Below, in pieces: positions 15,791-25,126 of a DNA stretch of 64,000 bases (position 1 is the first letter of the stretch; each line of letters starts with the position of its first letter). The notes beneath the pieces were generated by a model. That model did not search any database. It had not been told where the DNA came from and saw only the letters and a program-made list of their open reading frames with translations. The stretch is from positions 4,712,001-4,776,000 of the forward strand of contig NZ_CP029378.1 of assembly GCF_003268675.1 (NCBI RefSeq). The letters are read 5' to 3'. The position numbers were made by a program, and so were the translations under genes. Source of the DNA: Streptomyces bacillaris (lineage in GTDB: Bacteria; Actinomycetota; Actinomycetes; Streptomycetales; Streptomycetaceae).

Positions 15791-17071
15791 TCAGTCCACC
15801 GTGACCGGCTCGCGGTGACCGATCCCACGTGCCACCGTGCGGCCCGCGGACTTCGGTGCCAGCCGCGAGCGCAGGGCCAGCAGGGTCGCCAGCGCCAGTA
15901 CGGTACCGGCCAGCGGGACCAGGAATCCGGTGCTCGCACCGCGGGCGTCGGCGAGTTGGCCCGCCACGGTCACGGCGGCCGCCTGGCCCAGCGCCACGGC
16001 GCCGGTCAGCCAGGTGAAGGCCTCGGTACGGGCGGTGGCCGGGACCAGCGATTCGACCAGCGTGTAGCCGCTGATCAGCGCCGGGGCGATGCAGAGGCCC
16101 ACGAGCAGGCCGAGTCCGGCCAGCAGCGGTACGGAGTGCACGGCCCAGAGGCCGGAGGCCATGAGGGTCAGCGCCACATAGCCGACGACGAGGCGGCGCT
16201 GCGGGCTGCTCTTCCAGGCGACGGCACCGCAGACGATGCCGGCCAGCATGTTGCCCGCGGCGAAGATCCCGTACAGCAGACCGTTCATGCCGGGGTGGCC
16301 GATCTCCTGGGTGAACGCCGTCAGCGAGACCTGCATACCGCCGAAGACCGCGCCGATGCCCAGGAAGGCGACGATGAGGACCCGGACGCCCGGCACGGAG
16401 AGCGCCGAGGTGTGCGGCCGATCCGCCGTGGCGGCGGGGCGGGGGGTGGGCTCGGTGGCGCGCTGCGCGGCGAAGAGCAGACCGCCGACCAGGGTGAGGC
16501 CGGCCTCGGTGATCAGTCCGGCCGCCGGGTGCACGCCGGTGCAGAGCGCGGTCGCGATCACCGGCCCGAGGACGAAGGTGAACTCGTCCGTCACCGACTC
16601 GAAGGCGGCGGCCGTGGACATCAGCGGGGAGGCGGGCCGGTCCGGGGTGGCCCCCAGCATCGCGGCCCAGCGGGCCCGCACCATCGGGCCGATCTGCGGG
16701 ACCGAGGCACCGGTGGGCACCGCGGCGGCGAACAGCACCCACAGGGGCGCGTCCGCCAGCGCCAGGGCCACCAGCGCACCGCCGGAGGCGGCGTGCAGCA
16801 GGACGCCGGGCAGCAGCACGGCCCGCTGGCCGAACCGGTCGGCGAGTTTGCCGCCCTGCGGGGCCACCAGCGCCATGGAGACGCCCGCGACCGCAGCCAC
16901 GGCCCCGGCGCTGCCGTAGGAGCCGGTGGTGTGCTGGACGAGCAGCACGATGCCGATGGTCAGCATCGCGAAGGGCTGCCGTGCGGCGAAGCCCGGAAGG
17001 AGGAAGGTCCACGCACCGGGGGTGCGGAGCAGTTGCCCGTAACCGGGGCGGTCGGTGACCGTGGTCGCCAC
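15791..17071 (-). CDS. MFS transporter (12 helices)
   Basis: Membrane protein of 426 residues with 12 predicted helices. LADRFGQRAVLLPG near residue 78 is the loop 2-3 motif A; PTGASVPQIGPMVRARW and VGLCIAPALISGYTLVESLV are typical of small exporter-like MFS members in actinobacteria. Substrate unknown. The GTG at 17071 has AAGGCAAGGA upstream. A 260-nt leader with its own short open frame precedes it (see 17072-17448). Confidence 0.88.
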   Translation of the reverse strand: MATTVTDRPGYGQLLRTPGAWTFLLPGFAARQPFAMLTIGIVLLVQHTTGSYGSAGAVAAVAGVSMALVAPQGGKLADRFGQRAVLLPGVLLHAASGGALVALALADAPLWVLFAAAVPTGASVPQIGPMVRARWAAMLGATPDRPASPLMSTAAAFESVTDEFTFVLGPVIATALCTGVHPAAGLITEAGLTLVGGLLFAAQRATEPTPRPAATADRPHTSALSVPGVRVLIVAFLGIGAVFGGMQVSLTAFTQEIGHPGMNGLLYGIFAAGNMLAGIVCGAVAWKSSPQRRLVVGYVALTLMASGLWAVHSVPLLAGLGLLVGLCIAPALISGYTLVESLVPATARTEAFTWLTGAVALGQAAAVTVAGQLADARGASTGFLVPLAGTVLALATLLALRSRLAPKSAGRTVARGIGHREPVTVD

Positions 17072-17448
17072 GGTCCTTGCCTTTCTGCCGCCTGGTAGCG
17101 CTGCTTCCTGGCGCCTTTGTGGGGCGGGCCGGACGGAAGCGGCCGAGAGCTGTCCTCTTCGCGCGGAACTGCGGTAGATGCCGGGCGACTCGCTGCCAGC
17201 GGCGGAGAAACGCCGGGCGAAGAGACACCACGACCGCCATACGGTCGCGCCAGCTCTGCATCAGACAGAGTTGGTCGATCAATGTGCCTTTATCGTACAG
17301 GCCAGGAAGCCCTGGGCGCCTGTGAATGTGCACAGAGCTTCCTGGTGGGCCTGTGATCAGTGTCCTATAAGGGATGCGTTCTGTAGGGACGCGTTCTATA
17401 GGGATGGGCAGGCCTGGAGGGGAGGTGCGGGCGTACTACAGGTGATGC
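17072..17448 (-). other. Long leader of the MFS gene with a short basic open frame
   Basis: No firm gene. On the minus strand a frame from ATG at about 17262 reads MQSWRDRMAVVVSL then a very Arg-rich stretch and runs into the MFS start region out of phase; it could be a leader peptide or nothing. TTGGTCGATCAA near 17272-17283 is close to palindromic. At 17371-17405 GGGATGCGTTCTGTA is repeated with a 15-bp period. Confidence 0.35.
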
Positions 17449-19002
17449 CTACTGCTGGCGCGCGCCCGCGCGGGGGGTGTCGTCCGCGAGTCCGGCCTTC
17501 CGTACGGGGCTGTTGCCCGTGCCCAGCCAGCCGGCCAGCTTGCCGCCCTCGTCGACCGCCCGGAGCCGGGCCTCCGCCTGGTCGCGCACCGGGTCGGTCG
17601 CCACCACCAGCAGTTCGTCGCCGCGCCGCAGGACCGTGGTGGGGGAGGGCACGAAGCTCTGCTCCTCGCGGACCACCAGCGTGACCGCGGCCCCGGGCGG
17701 CAGCCGCAGCTCGCCGACCTCGACGCCGTGCATCCGGGACTTCGCGGGGATGTCCACCGACAGCAGATGGCCGCGCAGCCGCTCCAGCGGGGCGGACTCG
17801 ACGCCCAGGTCGTCGGCCTCGGCCTGGTCGTCGGCGATCTTCAGCTTGGCCGCGACCCACGGCAGGGTGGGGCCCTGGATCAGGGTGTAGACGATGACGA
17901 GCACGAAGACGATGTTGAAGATCCTGGTGCTGCCCTCCACCCCGGAGACCATCGGGATGGTCGCCAGGATGATGGGCACGGCCCCGCGCAGCCCGGCCCA
18001 TGACATCAGCGCCTTCTCGCGGGCCGGCAGCCGGAACGGCGCCAGGCTCAGGAAGACCGACAGCGGCCGGGCCACCACCGTCAGCACCAGCCCCACCACG
18101 ACGGCCGGCCAGAAGTCGTCGACCAGGTCGTGTGGGGTGACCAGCAGGCCGAGCAGCACGAACATGCCGATCTGGGCCAGCCAGCCCAGCCCGTCCGCGA
18201 AGCCCCGGGTGGCGGGCCAGTGCGGCAGCTTGGAGTTGCCGAGGATCATGGCGGCCAGGTAGACCGCCAGGAACCCGCTGCCGTGGGCCATGGCTCCGGC
18301 CGCGTACGCCATCACGGCGATGGCCATGACGGCGATCGGGTAGAGGCCGGAGGCGGGCAGGGCGACATGGCGCAGCCCGAGCGAGCCCAGCCACCCCACC
18401 GTGATGCCGATGGCGGCGCCCATGGCCAGCTCCAGGGCGATCTCGCCGATCAGGACGTACCAGTGCTCGACCGGGCCGACGGCGGAGAACGCGACGACGA
18501 GGATGACCACGGGGGCGTCGTTGAAGCCGGACTCGGCCTCCAGGACGCCGGTGGTCCGGGACGGCAGCGGGACCCTGCGCAGCACGGAGAAGACGGCCGC
18601 GGCGTCGGTGGAGGAGACGACCGCGCCGATGATCAGGGCCTGGCGCCACTCCAGGCCGACCAGGTAGTGCGCGGCGGCGGCCGTGATGCCCACGCTGATG
18701 CCGACGCCGACGGTGGAGACCACCGCGGCGGCGGGCAGGACGGGCCTGACCTCTTTCCACTTCGCTCCGAGTCCGCCCTCCGCGAGGATGACGACCAGGG
18801 CGGCGTAGCCGATCACCTGGGTCAGCTCGGCGTTGTCGAACTTGACGTCGAAGATGCCGTCCTGCCCCAGGGCGATCCCGATGCCGAGATACAGGAGCAG
18901 GCTGGGCAGCCCGCTGCGCGAGGAGATCCGTACCGCCGCCACGGCGACGAGCAGGACGAGCGAGCAGACGAGCAGGAGTTCGTTGAGCGCGTGGACAGTC
19001 AG
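17449..19002 (-). CDS. Potassium/proton antiporter, CPA1 (NhaP2-type) with RCK_C domain
   Basis: Cation/proton exchanger of 517 residues, 12-13 helices then a cytoplasmic TrkA-C/RCK_C domain (about 400-485: GVEVGELRLPPGAAVTLVV, LRRGDELLVVATDPVRDQAE). The transport core shows GAVVSSTDAAAVFSVLRR, ESGFNDAPVVILV and SWAGLRGAVPIILATIPM, all CPA1 signatures. It should export K+ or Na+ for proton uptake. The usual ATG/GTG call (18942) would cut TM1 in half. A CTG at 19002 with AAGGA about 8 nt upstream restores LTVHALNELLLVCSLVLLVA, the family N terminus, so I chose it. Confidence 0.88.
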   Translation of the reverse strand: MTVHALNELLLVCSLVLLVAVAAVRISSRSGLPSLLLYLGIGIALGQDGIFDVKFDNAELTQVIGYAALVVILAEGGLGAKWKEVRPVLPAAAVVSTVGVGISVGITAAAAHYLVGLEWRQALIIGAVVSSTDAAAVFSVLRRVPLPSRTTGVLEAESGFNDAPVVILVVAFSAVGPVEHWYVLIGEIALELAMGAAIGITVGWLGSLGLRHVALPASGLYPIAVMAIAVMAYAAGAMAHGSGFLAVYLAAMILGNSKLPHWPATRGFADGLGWLAQIGMFVLLGLLVTPHDLVDDFWPAVVVGLVLTVVARPLSVFLSLAPFRLPAREKALMSWAGLRGAVPIILATIPMVSGVEGSTRIFNIVFVLVIVYTLIQGPTLPWVAAKLKIADDQAEADDLGVESAPLERLRGHLLSVDIPAKSRMHGVEVGELRLPPGAAVTLVVREEQSFVPSPTTVLRRGDELLVVATDPVRDQAEARLRAVDEGGKLAGWLGTGNSPVRKAGLADDTPRAGARQQ

Positions 19003-19317
19003 GGTCCGTTCCTTCCCTGCGTACGCCGGCCGGATCGTCCTCCGGCAGCCAGTACTTCGTTACCTTACCTAATCTTTAACGCTTTCTTGATGGCTTCGGC
19101 GTTCGTTCTTGACGGCTTGTGCGTTCGTTCCCGGTGGTTTGCGCGTTCGTCCGTGACGGCTTCCGTGTGTGCCCGGTGAGGCCGGTGGGGCTTCGCGTGC
19201 CCGTACGAGGGATACGCGCAAATGGATGCATCCCTATACCGCGTCCGAGTGGCTTCTCGGCTGCGCCTATGGTTGCTCCTGCACCCCCAGGACCACCCTG
19301 CCCCTCGAAGGACAGCG
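19003..19317. repeat. Intergenic region with a 22-bp tandem repeat (19092-19165)
   Basis: Gap between two divergent genes. GGCTTNNGCGTTCGTTC-like units start at 19092, 19114, 19136 and 19158, exactly 22 bp apart. An AT-rich patch (19060-19085) and the segment 19200-19300 probably carry the divergent promoters. No gene is supported. Confidence 0.75.
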
Positions 19318-22062
19318 ATGCCCGCCAATACAACCGACTCTTCCGCCCCTTCCGACGCGAAGAAGCCCGGTAGGAAGAAGGGGCGCCGAGTCCGCCTTCT
19401 TCTGCTCGTCCTGGTGCTGGCGCTCGTCGCGGGTGTCGGGTTCGGCGCCTACTGGTCCGTCTCGACGGTGCGGGCCTCGTACCCGCAGACCACCGGGACG
19501 GTCACGCTCGAAGGCCTCTCCGGCGACGTGGAGGTCAAGCGGGACGCGTACGGCGTTCCGCAGCTCTACGCGGACACCGACGCCGACCTCTTCCGCGCCC
19601 AGGGCTTCGTGCACGCCCAGGACCGCTTCTGGGAGATGGACGTACGGCGTCATATGACGGCGGGCCGGCTCTCCGAGATGTTCGGCTCCGGCCAGGTGGA
19701 GACCGATGCCTTCCTGCGCACGCTGGGCTGGCGGAAGGTCGCGCAGGAGGAGTACGACAAGGTCCTGGACGGCGAGACCAAGAAGAACCTCCAGTCGTAC
19801 GCGGACGGTGTCAACGCGTATCTGAAGGGCAAGGAAGGCCGGGACATCTCGGTCGAGTACGCGGCGCTCGGGCTGACCAACGACTACAAGCCCGGGGAGT
19901 GGACCCCGGTCGACTCGGTGGCCTGGCTCAAGGCGATGGCCTGGGACCTGCGCGGCAACATGCAGGACGAGATCGACCGTTCGCTGCTGACCAGCCGGCT
20001 CGACCAGGCCCAGATCCGGGACCTGTACCCGGACTACCCGTACAAGACGCACCAGCCGATCGTCGACCGCGGCGCGGTCTCCCCGGTCACCGGGAAGTTC
20101 GACCCCGACGCCGCCCCGTCCGACACCATCGGCTCCCAGACCGCGCAGGGCGCCACCGAGGGCCTGAACACCCAGCTCTCCGCGCTCGCCGACACCCTGG
20201 ACGAGATCCCCGCCCTGCTCGGCCCGAACGGCAACGGCATCGGCTCCAACTCCTGGGTCGTCAGCGGCGAGCACACGACCACCGGCAAGGCGCTGCTGGC
20301 CAACGACCCGCACCTGGCGCCGATGCTGCCCTCGCTCTGGTACCAGATGGGGCTGCACTGCCGGGAGGTCTCCAAGTCCTGCCAGTACGACACCGCGGGC
20401 TACACCTTCTCCGGGATGCCCGGTGTGGTCATCGGCCACAACAAGGACATCGCCTGGGGCCTCACCAACCTCGGCGCGGACGTCACCGACCTCTTCCTGG
20501 AGAAGGTCTCCGGCGACGGCTATCTGTACGACAACAAGGTGAAGCCCTTCGTCACCCGCGAGGAGACCATCAAGGTCGCGGGCGGCAAGGACCGGAAGAT
20601 CACCGTCCGTGAGACGAACAACGGACCCCTGGTATCCGACCGCAGCAGGGAACTGGACAAGGTCGGCCAGAAGGCCCCCGTCGGCAACTCCGCCCCCGAC
20701 CGCGCCGACGGTTACGCCGTCGCGCTGAAGTGGACCGCGCTCCAGCCGGGCAAGTCCATGGACGCGGTCTTCGCGATCAACCGGGCCAAGGACTTCACCA
20801 CCTTCCGGGCCGCCGCCGAGAACTTCGAGGTCCCCTCGCAGAACCTCATCTACGCCGACACCGAGGGCAATATCGGCTACCAGGCGCCGGGCACCGTCCC
20901 GGTCCGCCTCAAGGGCGACGGCACACTGCCCAGCCCCGGCTGGGACCCGGCGTACGGCTGGAAGAAGGAGCCGGTCCCGTTCGACGAGCTGCCCTACGAG
21001 TACAACCCGGAGCGCGGCTACATCGTCACCGCCAACCAGGCCGTGATCGACGAGAGCAAGTACCCCCACCTGCTGACCAAGGACTGGGGTTACGGCACCC
21101 GCAGTCAGCGGATCAACGACCTCATCGCCCAGAAGATCAAGGGCGGCGAGAAGGTCTCGACCGACGACATGCAGAAGATGCAGATGGACAACACCAGCGA
21201 GATCGCCGCGCTGCTGGTGCCCGAACTGCTGAAGATCAACATCTCCGACCCGAGCGTGCGTGAGGCGCAGAAGCTGCTGGAGGGCTGGGACTACACCCAG
21301 GAGCCCGACTCGGCCGCCGCCGCGTACTTCAACGGCGTCTGGCGCAACATCCTGAAGCTCGCCTTCGGCAACAAGCTCCCCAAGGAGCTGCGGGTCAAGG
21401 GCGACTGCATCAACGTGCCGCCGGCCAGGAACAGCGGCCCGGTCGACCAGCAGCACAAGCTCGTACGGGAGTGCGGCCAGCGCGACGGCGACTCCGCGCA
21501 GCCCGACGGCGGGGACCGCTGGTTCCAGGTGGTCCGCGACATCGTCAAGGACCAGGAGAACGAGTGGTGGAAGGCGCCCTCCCGGGGCCGCGAGGAGGCG
21601 CTGGAGAACCGTGACGACCTCTTCGCCCGGGCGCTGGAGGACGCGCGCTGGGAGCTGGCCGCCAAGCTCGGCAAGGACATCTCCACCTGGAGCTGGGGCC
21701 GGCTGCACCGCCTGACGCTGACCAACCAGACCCTCGGCACCGAAGGGCCCGACCTGCTCAAGCGGGCGCTCAACCGGGGTCCCTGGAACCTCGGCGGCGG
21801 CGAGGCGGCGGTCAACGCCACCGGCTGGAACGCGGCGAGCGGCTACGAGGTCGTCTGGGTGCCGTCGATGCGGATGGTCGTCAACGTGGGGGACTGGGAC
21901 AAGTCCCGCTGGATCAACCTCACCGGCGCCTCCGGGCACGCGTTCAACGCGCACTACACCGACCAGACCGACAAGTGGGCCAACGGCGAACTGCTCGACT
22001 GGTCCTTCGGCACGGAGGCGGTCGGCGAGTCCACGGTCGACACGCTGACACTGAAGCCGTAG
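19318..22062 (+). CDS. Penicillin acylase family protein (Ntn hydrolase)
   Basis: Membrane-anchored, self-cleaving amidase of 914 residues. A basic N terminus and hydrophobic segment (about residues 25-47, LLLLVLVLALVAGVGFGAYW) form a signal anchor. The alpha-subunit region has DAYGVPQLYADTDADLFRAQ and QDRFWEMDVRRH. Processing is expected before Ser310 in GSNSWVVSG, making it the beta-chain nucleophile; NDPHLAPMLPSLWYQ follows. Substrates may be beta-lactams, acyl-homoserine lactones or cyclic lipopeptides. The ATG at 19318 follows GAAGGA. Ends at a bidirectional hairpin. Confidence 0.93.
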   Translation: MPANTTDSSAPSDAKKPGRKKGRRVRLLLLVLVLALVAGVGFGAYWSVSTVRASYPQTTGTVTLEGLSGDVEVKRDAYGVPQLYADTDADLFRAQGFVHAQDRFWEMDVRRHMTAGRLSEMFGSGQVETDAFLRTLGWRKVAQEEYDKVLDGETKKNLQSYADGVNAYLKGKEGRDISVEYAALGLTNDYKPGEWTPVDSVAWLKAMAWDLRGNMQDEIDRSLLTSRLDQAQIRDLYPDYPYKTHQPIVDRGAVSPVTGKFDPDAAPSDTIGSQTAQGATEGLNTQLSALADTLDEIPALLGPNGNGIGSNSWVVSGEHTTTGKALLANDPHLAPMLPSLWYQMGLHCREVSKSCQYDTAGYTFSGMPGVVIGHNKDIAWGLTNLGADVTDLFLEKVSGDGYLYDNKVKPFVTREETIKVAGGKDRKITVRETNNGPLVSDRSRELDKVGQKAPVGNSAPDRADGYAVALKWTALQPGKSMDAVFAINRAKDFTTFRAAAENFEVPSQNLIYADTEGNIGYQAPGTVPVRLKGDGTLPSPGWDPAYGWKKEPVPFDELPYEYNPERGYIVTANQAVIDESKYPHLLTKDWGYGTRSQRINDLIAQKIKGGEKVSTDDMQKMQMDNTSEIAALLVPELLKINISDPSVREAQKLLEGWDYTQEPDSAAAAYFNGVWRNILKLAFGNKLPKELRVKGDCINVPPARNSGPVDQQHKLVRECGQRDGDSAQPDGGDRWFQVVRDIVKDQENEWWKAPSRGREEALENRDDLFARALEDARWELAAKLGKDISTWSWGRLHRLTLTNQTLGTEGPDLLKRALNRGPWNLGGGEAAVNATGWNAASGYEVVWVPSMRMVVNVGDWDKSRWINLTGASGHAFNAHYTDQTDKWANGELLDWSFGTEAVGESTVDTLTLKP

Positions 22063-22076
22063 CTGTCGGCACGCTG

Positions 22077-22106
22077 CCGCCTGAGCCGTAGCTGCGGCTC
22101 AGGCGG
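22077..22106. terminator. Bidirectional hairpin between acylase and cyclo-ligase genes
   Basis: A perfect 12-bp stem, CCGCCTGAGCCG (22077-22088) with CGGCTCAGGCGG (22095-22106), has a 6-nt loop. It covers the last codons of the minus-strand gene and follows the acylase stop by 14 bp, so it can end both convergent transcripts. Confidence 0.8.
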
Positions 22107-22716
22107 TGAAGCGCCGGGCTCCGGCCGGGGTGACCACGGCGTCCACGGGGTGGTCGTGCGGTTCCACAGGGACCCGCGCGACCACCTCGTTCGCGTACAG
22201 GAGCACGATCAGCGCCGGATCGGCCCGGGCCGCCGAGAGCCGGGCCAGCACCCGGTCGTAGCTGCCGCCGCCGCGCCCGAGCCGCATCCCCGCCCCGTCC
22301 ACGGCCAGCCCCGGCAGCAGGACCGCGTCGGCCTCCACCACGGCCGCCGGGCCGAGCCGGTCCCCGTCCGGCTCCAGGAGCCCGCGCCCGGCGGGCAGCA
22401 GGCGCTCCGCGCCCCCGTACACCGCCCAGTCCAGATCGTTGTCGGCCAGGAGCACCGGGAGCAGCACCCGTACGCCCCGCTCGCGCAGCGCGTCCAGCAG
22501 GGCGCGGGTGCCCGGTTCGCGGCCCACGGAGACGTACGCGGCGACCGTCCGGGCGTCGGCCAGTTCGGGGAGCGCCAGGGCGCCGGCCGCGAGAGCCGTG
22601 GCGGCCGCCGTGACGTCCTCCGTGCTCAGGAGGGCCCGGGTGGCGAGCAGTTCGCGCCGGAGAGAGGCTTTTCCGGGCACCTGTACAGGGCTCTTTCCGG
22701 ACTTTTCGGTGTTCAC
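22099..22716 (-). CDS. 5-formyltetrahydrofolate cyclo-ligase
   Basis: Folate salvage enzyme converting 5-formyl-THF to 5,10-methenyl-THF with ATP. The family core begins at KASLRREL; PVLLADNDLDWAVYGG and the ATP/substrate motif GAGMRLGRGGGSYDRVL are clear, as is VEPHDHPVDAVVTP. Start is uncertain: GTG at 22716 (205 residues) has GAG at ribosome-site distance, ATG at 22746 lacks one, and a GTG at 22680 is also possible. Divergent from galU; the gene pair is conserved in actinobacteria. Confidence 0.88.
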   Translation of the reverse strand: MNTEKSGKSPVQVPGKASLRRELLATRALLSTEDVTAAATALAAGALALPELADARTVAAYVSVGREPGTRALLDALRERGVRVLLPVLLADNDLDWAVYGGAERLLPAGRGLLEPDGDRLGPAAVVEADAVLLPGLAVDGAGMRLGRGGGSYDRVLARLSAARADPALIVLLYANEVVARVPVEPHDHPVDAVVTPAGARRFTA

Positions 22717-22809
22717 CAGAGACTCACACAGTTCTCGTATGGGCATATTTAAGGGCAAACTTAGTGGCAGCTCATCTTCTGAGCGTGTGCACCCGTTATG
22801 GTGCTGCGC

Positions 22810-23712
22810 ATGACTCAGTCGCCCTCCAGGATCAGCAAGGCCGTCATCCCGGCAGCAGGTCTCGGCACCCGGTTCCTGCCCGCCACGAAGGCCACTCCCA
22901 AAGAGATGCTGCCTGTCGTCGACAAGCCGGCGATCCAGTATGTCGTCGAGGAAGCCGTCGCGGCGGGACTCTCCGACGTACTGATGATCACCGGCCGGAA
23001 CAAGCGTCCCTTGGAGGACCACTTCGACCGCAACTACGAGCTGGAGTCGGCCCTTCAGAAGAAGGGTGACGCCGACCGGCTGGGCAAGGTCCAGGAGTCC
23101 AGCGACCTGGCCACCATGCACTACGTGCGCCAGGGCGACCCCAAGGGCCTCGGTCACGCCGTGCTCTGTGCCGCCCCGCACGTGGGCGACCAGCCCTTCG
23201 CCGTGCTGTTGGGCGACGACCTGATCGACCCGCGCGACCCGCTGCTGGCCCGCATGGTGGAGATCCAGGAGCGCGAGGGCGGCAGTGTCGTCGCGCTGAT
23301 GGAGGTCGACCCGGCCCAGGTGCACCTGTACGGCTGCGCCGCCGCGGACGCCACGGTCGACAGCGACGTCGTCCGGGTCACCGGCCTGGTCGAGAAGCCC
23401 GAGCCGGCGGACGCGCCCAGCAACCTCGCCGTCATCGGCCGGTACGTCCTGGACCCCGCCGTCTTCGACATACTGCGACACACCGAGCCGGGGCGCGGCG
23501 GCGAGATCCAGCTCACCGACGCCCTCCAGCTGCTCGCCCAGGACGAGAAGATCGGCGGCCCGGTGCACGGCGTCGTCTTCAAGGGCCGCCGCTACGACAC
23601 CGGGGACCGCAGCGACTATCTCCGGGCCATTGTCAGACTGGCGTGCGAACGTGAAGACCTGGGGCCGGACTTCCGGACCTGGCTCCGTACGTACGTCACC
23701 GAGGAGATGTAA
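22810..23712 (+). CDS. galU: UTP-glucose-1-phosphate uridylyltransferase
   Basis: Makes UDP-glucose for cell-envelope polysaccharides. Protein of 300 residues with the nucleotidyltransferase loop IPAAGLGTRFLPATKATPKE, then LLGDDLIDPRDP (metal-binding Asp), LVEKPEPADAPSN and FKGRRYDTGDRSDYLRA. ATG at 22810 gives MTQSPSRISKAV; TATGGT lies 7 nt upstream and no ribosome site is seen, so it may be leaderless. An ATG at 22798 is in frame. Followed after 5 nt by the moeA-like gene, so probably one transcript. Confidence 0.95.
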   Translation: MTQSPSRISKAVIPAAGLGTRFLPATKATPKEMLPVVDKPAIQYVVEEAVAAGLSDVLMITGRNKRPLEDHFDRNYELESALQKKGDADRLGKVQESSDLATMHYVRQGDPKGLGHAVLCAAPHVGDQPFAVLLGDDLIDPRDPLLARMVEIQEREGGSVVALMEVDPAQVHLYGCAAADATVDSDVVRVTGLVEKPEPADAPSNLAVIGRYVLDPAVFDILRHTEPGRGGEIQLTDALQLLAQDEKIGGPVHGVVFKGRRYDTGDRSDYLRAIVRLACEREDLGPDFRTWLRTYVTEEM

Positions 23713-23717
23713 CCGCT

Positions 23718-25031
23718 GTGAGCAGCACGATCTGGTCGGTGGACGAGCATCTGGACGACATCCTCGCCACGGTGAGGCCGCTCGAACCCATCGAGCTGCA
23801 GCTGCCCGACGCCCAGGGCTGCGTCCTGGTCGAGGACGTCGTCGTGGAGGTGGCCCTGCCGCCCTTCGACAACAGCTCGATGGACGGTTACGCGGTGCGG
23901 ATCGCCGATGTCGAGGGGGCGAGCGAGGAGTTCCCCGCCGTCCTCACGGTCATCGGTGACGTCGCCGCGGGCAGCGCCGGGCTCGCCGACGGCCAGGTCG
24001 TGGGGCCGGGGCAGGCCGCCCGCATCATGACGGGCGCCCCGCTGCCCGCCGGAGCGGAGGCCGTGGTCCCGGTCGAGTGGACGGACGGCGGTACGGGCGA
24101 GGGCCCGGCCGCCGCCATGCGCGCCCACTCCGACGCACCGGAGGGCGCCACCGGGGAGGTCCGCGTCCACCGGGCCGTCGAGGCCGGAGCCCATGTCCGT
24201 GAGCGCGGGAGCGACGTCAGGCCCGGCGATCTGGCCCTGCGCGCGGGCTCGATCGTGGGCCCGCCGCAGATCGGGCTGCTCGCCGCGATCGGCTGCTCGA
24301 CCGTCGTCGTACGGCCCCGTCCCCGCGTCGTCGTCCTCTCCACCGGCAGCGAACTGGTCCAGCCCGGCGAGAAGCTGACCGGCGGCCAGATCTACGACTC
24401 CAACAGCTTCGCGCTCACGGCCGCCGCCCGCGACGCCGGAGCCATCGCCTACCGGGTCGGCGCGGTGACCGACGACGCCGAGACCCTGCGCGCCACCATC
24501 GAGGACCAGCTGATCCGCGCGGACATCCTCGTCACCACGGGCGGCGTCAGCGTCGGCGCGTACGACGTCGTCAAGGAGGCGCTCTCCTCCGTCGGGGACG
24601 AGGACGAGCCGGGCAGCGGGATCGAGTTCCGCAAGCTCGCCATGCAGCCGGGCAAACCGCAGGGGTTCGGCTCGATCGGCCCCGACCACACCCCGCTGCT
24701 GGCCCTGCCGGGCAACCCGGTCTCCAGTTACGTCTCCTTCGAGCTGTTCGTCCGCCCCGCCATCCGCGCCCTGATGGGCCTGACGGACGACCTCCACCGC
24801 CCCACGGTCCGGGCCCGGCTGAGCACCGACAAGGCGCTGACCTCGCCCGCCGGCCGCCGCCAGTTCCTGCGCGGCAGGTACGACGAGGAGGCGGGCACCG
24901 TCACCCCCGTCGGAGGCTCCGGCTCCCACCTGATCGCCGCTCTCGCCCAGGCGGACGCGCTGATCGTGCTGCCCGAGGAGACCACCTCCGCCGAGCCCGG
25001 CACGGAGACGGACGTGATCCTGCTCCGCTGA
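23718..25031 (+). CDS. moeA: MoeA/gephyrin-like molybdenum insertase (possibly Glp)
   Basis: Protein of 437 residues: MoeA N-terminal domain (VALPPFDNSSMDGYAVR), MoCF-binding domain (VVVLSTGSELVQPGEKLTGG, ILVTTGGVSVGAYDVVKE, LPGNPVSSYVSFELF) and a C-terminal MoeA domain. MoeA inserts molybdate into adenylated molybdopterin. In Corynebacterium a MoeA-like protein at this galU-rimJ-receptor locus, Glp, acts in cell division with FtsZ and membrane receptor GlpR. The GlpR/SepX homologue lies 2.2 kb downstream here, so this may be Glp, with the moaC/mogA neighbours arguing for a Moco role too. GTG start, ribosome site GAGGAG. Confidence 0.9.
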   Translation: MSSTIWSVDEHLDDILATVRPLEPIELQLPDAQGCVLVEDVVVEVALPPFDNSSMDGYAVRIADVEGASEEFPAVLTVIGDVAAGSAGLADGQVVGPGQAARIMTGAPLPAGAEAVVPVEWTDGGTGEGPAAAMRAHSDAPEGATGEVRVHRAVEAGAHVRERGSDVRPGDLALRAGSIVGPPQIGLLAAIGCSTVVVRPRPRVVVLSTGSELVQPGEKLTGGQIYDSNSFALTAAARDAGAIAYRVGAVTDDAETLRATIEDQLIRADILVTTGGVSVGAYDVVKEALSSVGDEDEPGSGIEFRKLAMQPGKPQGFGSIGPDHTPLLALPGNPVSSYVSFELFVRPAIRALMGLTDDLHRPTVRARLSTDKALTSPAGRRQFLRGRYDEEAGTVTPVGGSGSHLIAALAQADALIVLPEETTSAEPGTETDVILLR

Positions 25032-25126
25032 CGGCCACCCGGTGGCGGTACTATCTGCCGCCGTGCCTTCCGGAGGACCCTCTCCGGGCCGGGCCGATCG
25101 GCGCCCCTACCGCTAGGCGGAGTGAG

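Noticed and set aside
19267..21954. Open frame of 895 codons on the minus strand across the penicillin-acylase gene
   Set aside because: Low-complexity shadow frame with no family motif; typical of GC-rich genes.
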